Source: Leucaena leucocephala (Eukaryota > Streptophyta > Magnoliopsida > Fabales > Fabaceae). Taken from it: DNA of 64,000 bases. This document shows, in pieces, positions 58,658 to 64,000 of this stretch (positions within the stretch are counted from its first letter, which is position 1; every line of letters starts with the position of its first letter). The notes under the pieces are model-generated. The model saw only the letters and a program-made list of their open reading frames with translations, ran no database searches and was not told the origin of the DNA. Where the stretch lies: positions 13,596,001-13,660,000 of the forward strand of contig CM073550.1 of NCBI GenBank assembly GCA_037074615.1, in the 5' to 3' direction. The translations under genes and the position numbers were made by a program.

Positions 58658-60690
58658 GGTAGAGAAGAAGAAGAAAGATCAAAGAAGCTGAAGAACTCAG
58701 AAGGATTGAATGGCTTGAATTTGCAGGAAAGAGAGGGAAGATTCAGGGATTTATAAAGAGAAGGGATGAAAATTGTGGGGGATGAGTGTTTATTGATGAT
58801 GGAGTGATTCATTCATGTGTAAGTTTGTTTGTGGAGGGTTTTTTGGCTTATATAGTAACGTCCAAATGATTTAGGATTTGGGAATATTAATTCAAAGTTC
58901 TTCAGGGTGTCTTTGTAGCTCAAGGGACAAAAACTGGTTCATTTTAAAATAAATGAAGCTAATAACTGTTATCTCAGCACTCATATCTTTGACCACAAAA
59001 TCAAAAATATCAAGAAAGTAATGTCTGTTTGTGAAAACGAGGAATTGTTAGAATCAGAGAATATTAATTCCTGAAGGAATTCAGACTTACAAAGCTGAGT
59101 TAATACCTTTTGGATTTATGCTAAACTGGAACATGTCACGACCGGATCAATTAACCAAATCTTATTTTATGCACAAAAACAATCAACAAGTTAAGATTCT
59201 TATTTTTATGCTTGAGAATTACATACCAAAGCCATATTCCTTTTTGTTCTTAACGCCTTGAATCAATAACATGACGTTTTTTCAACAAAAAAAAATAAGA
59301 ATCAAGAACATGTATTAATTTTTTATAATTATACCTTATAATCTGATAGAGCTAATATTTAAAAAACAGAGAAAAAATTATAAGAATTATTTTTCATTTT
59401 TGTGAAATCAAGATTATGACTAGTGAAGATGATCAACCAAACAAGTTTGACTAAGCACTTTTTTTTATATTAAAATTTTTGAAAAGGAGTTAGGTTTATT
59501 TATAATTTAAAGGTAAGATAAAACTTAAGTATCCAAGAGTTAAAATGCTTCCTCAAATATCACGACTAAAATCATAATAAAATAATATTTTATAATGATC
59601 GAACGAACTTTAAATAATTATAGGTCTTACTTTTTTATTATTTAAACTCAAAACTGATTAATTTGACTAAACACTTTTTTTTTTTACGAAGTTTGACTAA
59701 ACACTTGTTCAATAGTCAAAATGCTCCAAGCAACTCTTTCGGCCCATTAAAAGTTGAAGGGTATTTTCAAAATTTGAGAACCTAAATTCAATTCTCATGA
59801 TATTTACTGTAATATTTTTTAAAAGATCCAAGAATATGTTTTAGTTACTTATGTTTTTAAAAAATAATTATTAATATATATATAAATATTTCAAAACCTA
59901 TTAGGATTGAGTGATCCACTATATTCCCAATCCTACAACAAGAAAGGAAATTAATAACTTTTATTTTTTCTGCCTCAGAGTCAGAAATTTAAAAAATATG
60001 TATCTTTATTAAAATACTAAAGTTTGTGATTTAAAAATATTTTTAGAAAAATGATCCAGGACAATGTGTTTGTATGAAAATGAGAGAAATACTTACATAA
60101 TATAGAAATAATACATAAACTCTATTCAATCAAAATATAATAACTTAACATATTTTAATATTAGTAGATTGTTGACTCATCTAAAATAATTTTTATTTTA
60201 TTTTATTTTTTAAAAATTAAATCTCTTAATTTAGTTTAGATGAGTTTTTATTTTTTTAATTAAAATATTTAATTTTTTAAAAATAAAATAAATTGTGACT
60301 TATTTTATATGGTTCATCAAGTAAGTTGTTATATTTTAATTAGATAAAATTTAGATGACATAGTACCCTTAAATTATGCAAGTATTTCTCATGAAAATTT
60401 AAAAAAGAAAGATTAAGAGGTAAGTATTCCCTACGCAACCATTTGTTAATCATTCTTCCAATGACGTGCACCCCAAACTGTGGTTAATTATTTAATTTAT
60501 TTAATTATCGGGTGCCAAAAAAGTAAATTAGATTAAATTACTTTATTTCCTAGTTAAGAAATAAGAAATTACTTTGATCCTTATCTTGGTCAAAATCAGC
60601 ATAGACTTCACAAAACAAGTTGTTTAGACCTGTTACCAAAAATTCTTTTATTAAACTAAAAGCTGTGATTATATATTTACACGTTCTTGT
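58658..60690. other. Divergent intergenic region between the iron transporter and F-box copy 2
   Basis: The iron transporter leader and promoter occupy the first few hundred bases (T/A-rich, with a TATATAGTAACG motif near 58850). The rest is AT-rich. A reverse SINE-like fragment lies at 59461-59560. In the sister block the corresponding spacer is only about 0.9 kb, so this region expanded or the other contracted. Confidence 0.55.
59461..59560 (-). repeat. SINE-like retroposon copy 6
   Basis: On the minus strand AACCTAACTCCTTTTCAAAA is followed by ATTTTAATATAAAAAAAAG, parallel to the 3' ends of the other family copies. Strongly diverged. Confidence 0.4.
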
Positions 60691-60983
60691 TTTTCTTTTG
60701 GATAAAGCTATAGTATTTTTTATCCAATAAAAGCATTATAAATTTATAATCCTTAACTAAGAATCATTTAGGCCTTTAAAATTATACATTATTATATACG
60801 ACTATTTTATGAATTTCGTACTAATATTCAGTGTAAATTTTTCAAGAATGAAGATCATCCACGTATTATATATTAATAACATATATATCTTGTAGTTAAA
60901 TAAGTGATATAATAAATATATCTAAAACTAATAGGATATTGATTTTGACCATTTTCCTAATCCTAAAACGCTAAGGAGTCGGC

Positions 60984-61010
60984 AAACCACTCTTATATAT
61001 AGTAGTAACT
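60984..61010 (+). promoter_or_regulatory. Core promoter with TATA box of F-box copy 2
   Basis: Contains CAAACCACTCTTATATATAG followed by TAGTAAC, the same sequence found upstream of copy 1 (7771-7800, minus). The TATA box is about 75 bp before the ATG. Further shared blocks extend upstream to about 60700. Confidence 0.7.
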
Positions 61011-61072
61011 ATCCATTCATTAACTCAACAATCATATTCATCATACTAATAATCTTGTTTCATTGTTCTTCA

Positions 61073-61777
61073 ATGGCGTCCCATGATCCTAACCCCATGG
61101 AATCTCTTCCAAACCATATCTTATCAGAAGTGTTCGCAAGAGTCTCGTCTTCTTCCATGGCCGATCTCTATACTCTCAAGACTTGCTCTAAACAGTTGCT
61201 GAATCTTATTGAAGAAGATGACTACATATACCAGCACGTGTGCATGCAGAAACTTCCCTACATTCCATGGTTCATCACACCCCAAGAATCTTCCTTCCTG
61301 AGTCGTTGTAGAGAGAGCGGAAATCCAGAAAGCTTGTACAGAGAAGGAATGGTGCAATTCTTCAGCCCTCTTATGGGGCTTGATTATGGGCTTGAAAGAT
61401 TGAAGGAGGCTTCAGAGAAAGGTCACAGAGAAGCAATATACGTGTGTGGGATGATTACGCTGTGTCGTGAGGTTGAAGATGAGAGGAAACAAGGGCTCGA
61501 GTTGCTACGTTTTCTGGGGAAGTGCAAGTGTGTGAAGACATGTAGGAACAAGGTGAAGGCATGTTTAGAGATGATGTGGATGAATGATCGTATTCGTACG
61601 TTGTTTGGGAATGATAATCGAGAACGTTTGTGTGGTTCAAACATGTGCAGTGGCTTACAAGAAATCGAGAGATTGAAAAGAGGGTGGCCAGCGCATGATG
61701 AAAAAGAAGAAGATATTACATGCGAGTTATGCAGATGGGATTTCGAGTTGCGTCAATTCTCTAAGATGTGTTGTTGA
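61073..61777 (+). CDS. F-box protein, At2g35280-like (copy 2)
   Basis: Single exon, 234 residues, exactly the same length as copy 1. The F-box-like region (ESLPNHILSEVFARV to EEDDYIYQHV) covers about residues 10-57. A Sel1/TPR-like helical segment (GLERLKEASEKGHREAI) follows in the middle, and the C-terminal cysteines CELCRWDFEL are kept. Differences between copies cluster in the first ten residues and in the C-terminal third. It is a probable SCF substrate adaptor with unknown target. The ATG at 61073 (ATGGCGTCC) is chosen because both copies keep it; upstream the frame has only TTG. It sits divergently to the iron transporter homologue. Confidence 0.85.
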   Translation: MASHDPNPMESLPNHILSEVFARVSSSSMADLYTLKTCSKQLLNLIEEDDYIYQHVCMQKLPYIPWFITPQESSFLSRCRESGNPESLYREGMVQFFSPLMGLDYGLERLKEASEKGHREAIYVCGMITLCREVEDERKQGLELLRFLGKCKCVKTCRNKVKACLEMMWMNDRIRTLFGNDNRERLCGSNMCSGLQEIERLKRGWPAHDEKEEDITCELCRWDFELRQFSKMCC

Positions 61778-64000
61778 ATCAAAGTGGGTCAATGCTTATT
61801 GTTTGTGCTTTGAACATGGTCTTAGGTTATTGGATATATATTTGATACATGTGATGTTTTGCAAGAGAAGGAAACCAGAAATTCTTAATCGTTTTTTCTT
61901 CGTGTGATTCTTATCTTAAATGGTTGAAACTATGTTCGTTTCTTTAAAGTTGGTCGGGTTCCCGTTTTTCTATAACTGGTTCGTGATCTCGATAAATCAA
62001 GAACTAAATTCCAGTCATGATGCTGTGATCAAAGTAAGAGAAAATATGTTGTATTTTCCTTTTTTTAAGGAATCTCAAATCTATTAATAAAAGATAAGTC
62101 TTCGTGACTCAAATTTTTATTCTTGAAATCAAAATTATCAACTTATTCAAGAAAATAGTCATATGTTCTGATTTCAATTGAAGATTGTATATATTAAAAT
62201 TTCTCCGTCTGCGCTTCTTCAAACTAAGACCGAATAACTCGGCAGTCAAGAGAGAAACCAAAGAATTGTTGCTCAACCAAAGTGTTTATTAAGTACTCAC
62301 TCCAGTTATGAACATAAAAACTACACAATTAATTATCTTACAATATTCTTTTTAATCATATATATATATATATATATATGGCAACTATTCGTTAATAAAA
62401 CTTTCTTACTATATGCAATCAATATAAATATTTAAAAAAATATAAATTTTAAAAATAAAATAAATTAAAATCTTATATTTAATATTATAATAAATTCCTT
62501 TGTAAATTATGACTATAACATCCCAATTTTTATTTTTATATTTGAGTATAATTAAAAATATTTTTTATCAATAACTTAAAAATATTATCTAATTAAATTA
62601 TTATACTTTAGTATTTTTATTATTTTTAATAAAATAGGATATATTGATTATACTACCATATATTTAGTTAAATAATTATTAGGATTTAGGTTTAGATTTA
62701 TATATAGATTTAAATTTTGAATTATTATTATTATAGCTTTTTAAATAGAGTTAAGACATTTAGTTATTCCTTATTTTTAATTATTGAGTCGACTTCTCTC
62801 TTTTTAGTCCTCTTTCTCAGTCTTTTTCTTATTTCTAAAGAATCTCACCTCTATTTTCCTCCCAAACACGTCATTAGTTTAACTCACCCAAAGTTAAATT
62901 TACCTTTAATATCTTTTGTGGTAATTATTCATATATTTAGACGAGATATAACTACTTTCTACTCGTTTTATTTGCTAATGTGATATTTGTGAGTAATTTG
63001 ATATATATATATATAAATCTATTAATATTTATATTATTGTATTGAGAAAACTTGTTTGATTATTTTTATTGAAATAGTCTTGTGTGACTTAAAGTTTAAT
63101 TTAGAAAGTTTGAGTTGAGATTATAAACTATCTTGATATTAGAATTCGAAAAAAGTTATTATTTTGAGAAAAAATCTTTCATGATATTTATCAAGATATT
63201 AAAATTTTGATTAATATGATTATTTTGAAAACTATACATTTGGGATTGGTGATAATAATGTTATATTTCTACCTCGTGATATAGCTTCAATTGGAGCTCA
63301 ATAATTGACATGCCACTTGATTGATTAGCTTTTTAAGTTGTTAGTTATCACTAACCCATGTGTTCGGTCAATGGGAATAAGACGATTCAATTAGATTGAT
63401 AGAAAAAACTTAAAAAATACGTTATTTTCTATATATTATATTTTGTGATTAGTCTTACTTGACACCTCATAAGCACATGTTAATACTCATGATGAGTATA
63501 ATTGATGGTATATTTGTCTAACCTTATTTTTATTAATATTTTTTAAATCATAATCTCTTCTTAAAATCTAAGGAAAACTTCAAAAATTTAATTAAAACTA
63601 TATTAATTATACATATAAAATACTTATATATTGCCATAATAAATTTCACTATTCATACTTTAATATTATATTAATTATTTAAATTTTAAAAAAAATTCTA
63701 AGATAAAATTTATTTTAAGTCTTTTAAAATAAACTAAATTTATTTATAATATTATTTTTAAATTATATTAGATATAAAAATAAGTTTAAATAATTAATAA
63801 TAGTTATATTTTAAGAATATTTTACAAATGCCAAAAATAGTATATAGTAAAAGTTTTAACGGATAAAGAAATATTGAGAAAATGGCAAAAGAATATGATT
63901 ATTAGTAATGAATTACAAGTAGTCTTTAAATCACTAAAGACCAGCCACATCATTTCAGATCAATCTTGTTACAAATAATGTACCGTTGAGCTCTCTGAGG
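61778..64000. other. 3' flank of F-box copy 2 and AT-rich intergenic DNA, no gene seen
   Basis: The first 150-200 bp are probably 3' untranslated region. The rest is AT-rich with a (TA)n tract at 62358-62379 and a smaller one near 63002. An 88-codon open frame at 62717-62983 is rich in Leu/Ser/Phe from low-complexity DNA and has no recognised domain. Confidence 0.6.

Noticed and set aside
62717..62983. 88-codon hydrophobic frame near the right end
   Set aside because: Low-complexity T-rich DNA yields Leu/Phe/Ser; no family match or gene structure is apparent.
1..64000. CRISPR-like or bacterial operon-like structure
   Set aside because: Tandem arrays here are short LTR-internal or intronic duplications without regular spacers; gene structure is that of a plant nuclear genome.

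Overview
The window is nuclear DNA of a flowering plant, most likely a eudicot. It is very AT-rich, its genes carry GT-AG introns, and it holds plant-specific families (WAT1/EamA transporter, Tubby-like F-box protein, ROH1/DUF793, nodulin-21-like iron transporter) together with Ty1/copia and Ty3/gypsy LTR retrotransposons. I cannot name the species.

Layout. Positions 1-2553 are the end of a minus-strand copia element (leader, primer site, 1.9-kb LTR) whose outer LTR edge lies 4 bp from the ATG of a decayed WAT1-like gene (2558-6077). An F-box gene (7001-7705, minus) follows, with a scrap of a vacuolar iron transporter homologue (8623-8708, plus). An intact seven-exon WAT1-related gene (11842-16166) and a two-exon WAT1 remnant (21300-21631) complete a small tandem cluster. 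The interval 16.2-29.4 kb is mostly repeats: a 1.1-kb tandem duplication, several copies of a pyrimidine-rich MITE-like family, and one isolated tRNA-Val(CAC). A Tubby-like F-box gene (30559-33133, with a leader intron) and an intronless ROH1-like gene (39462-40631) are intact. From 42487 to about 55416 the minus strand carries a FAM135-type lipase/esterase gene that is broken: a young, complete 5.3-kb chromodomain Ty3/gypsy element (48547-53881) sits inside its third coding exon, and there are separate nonsense and frameshift lesions. The right end has an intact vacuolar iron transporter homologue (57956-58657, minus) and a second F-box gene (61073-61777, plus).

Relations. The two F-box genes are about 83% identical by hand count and share promoter sequence. 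Each lies next to an iron-transporter sequence in the same relative orientation, but the two blocks are inverted relative to each other about 50 kb apart. This is an inverted segmental duplication in which one transporter copy was almost entirely lost. The WAT1 cluster shows one working copy, one full-length corpse and one fragment. I see no operon-like or defence-like gene system; the main interest is genome dynamics: duplication, retrotransposon disruption and gene decay.
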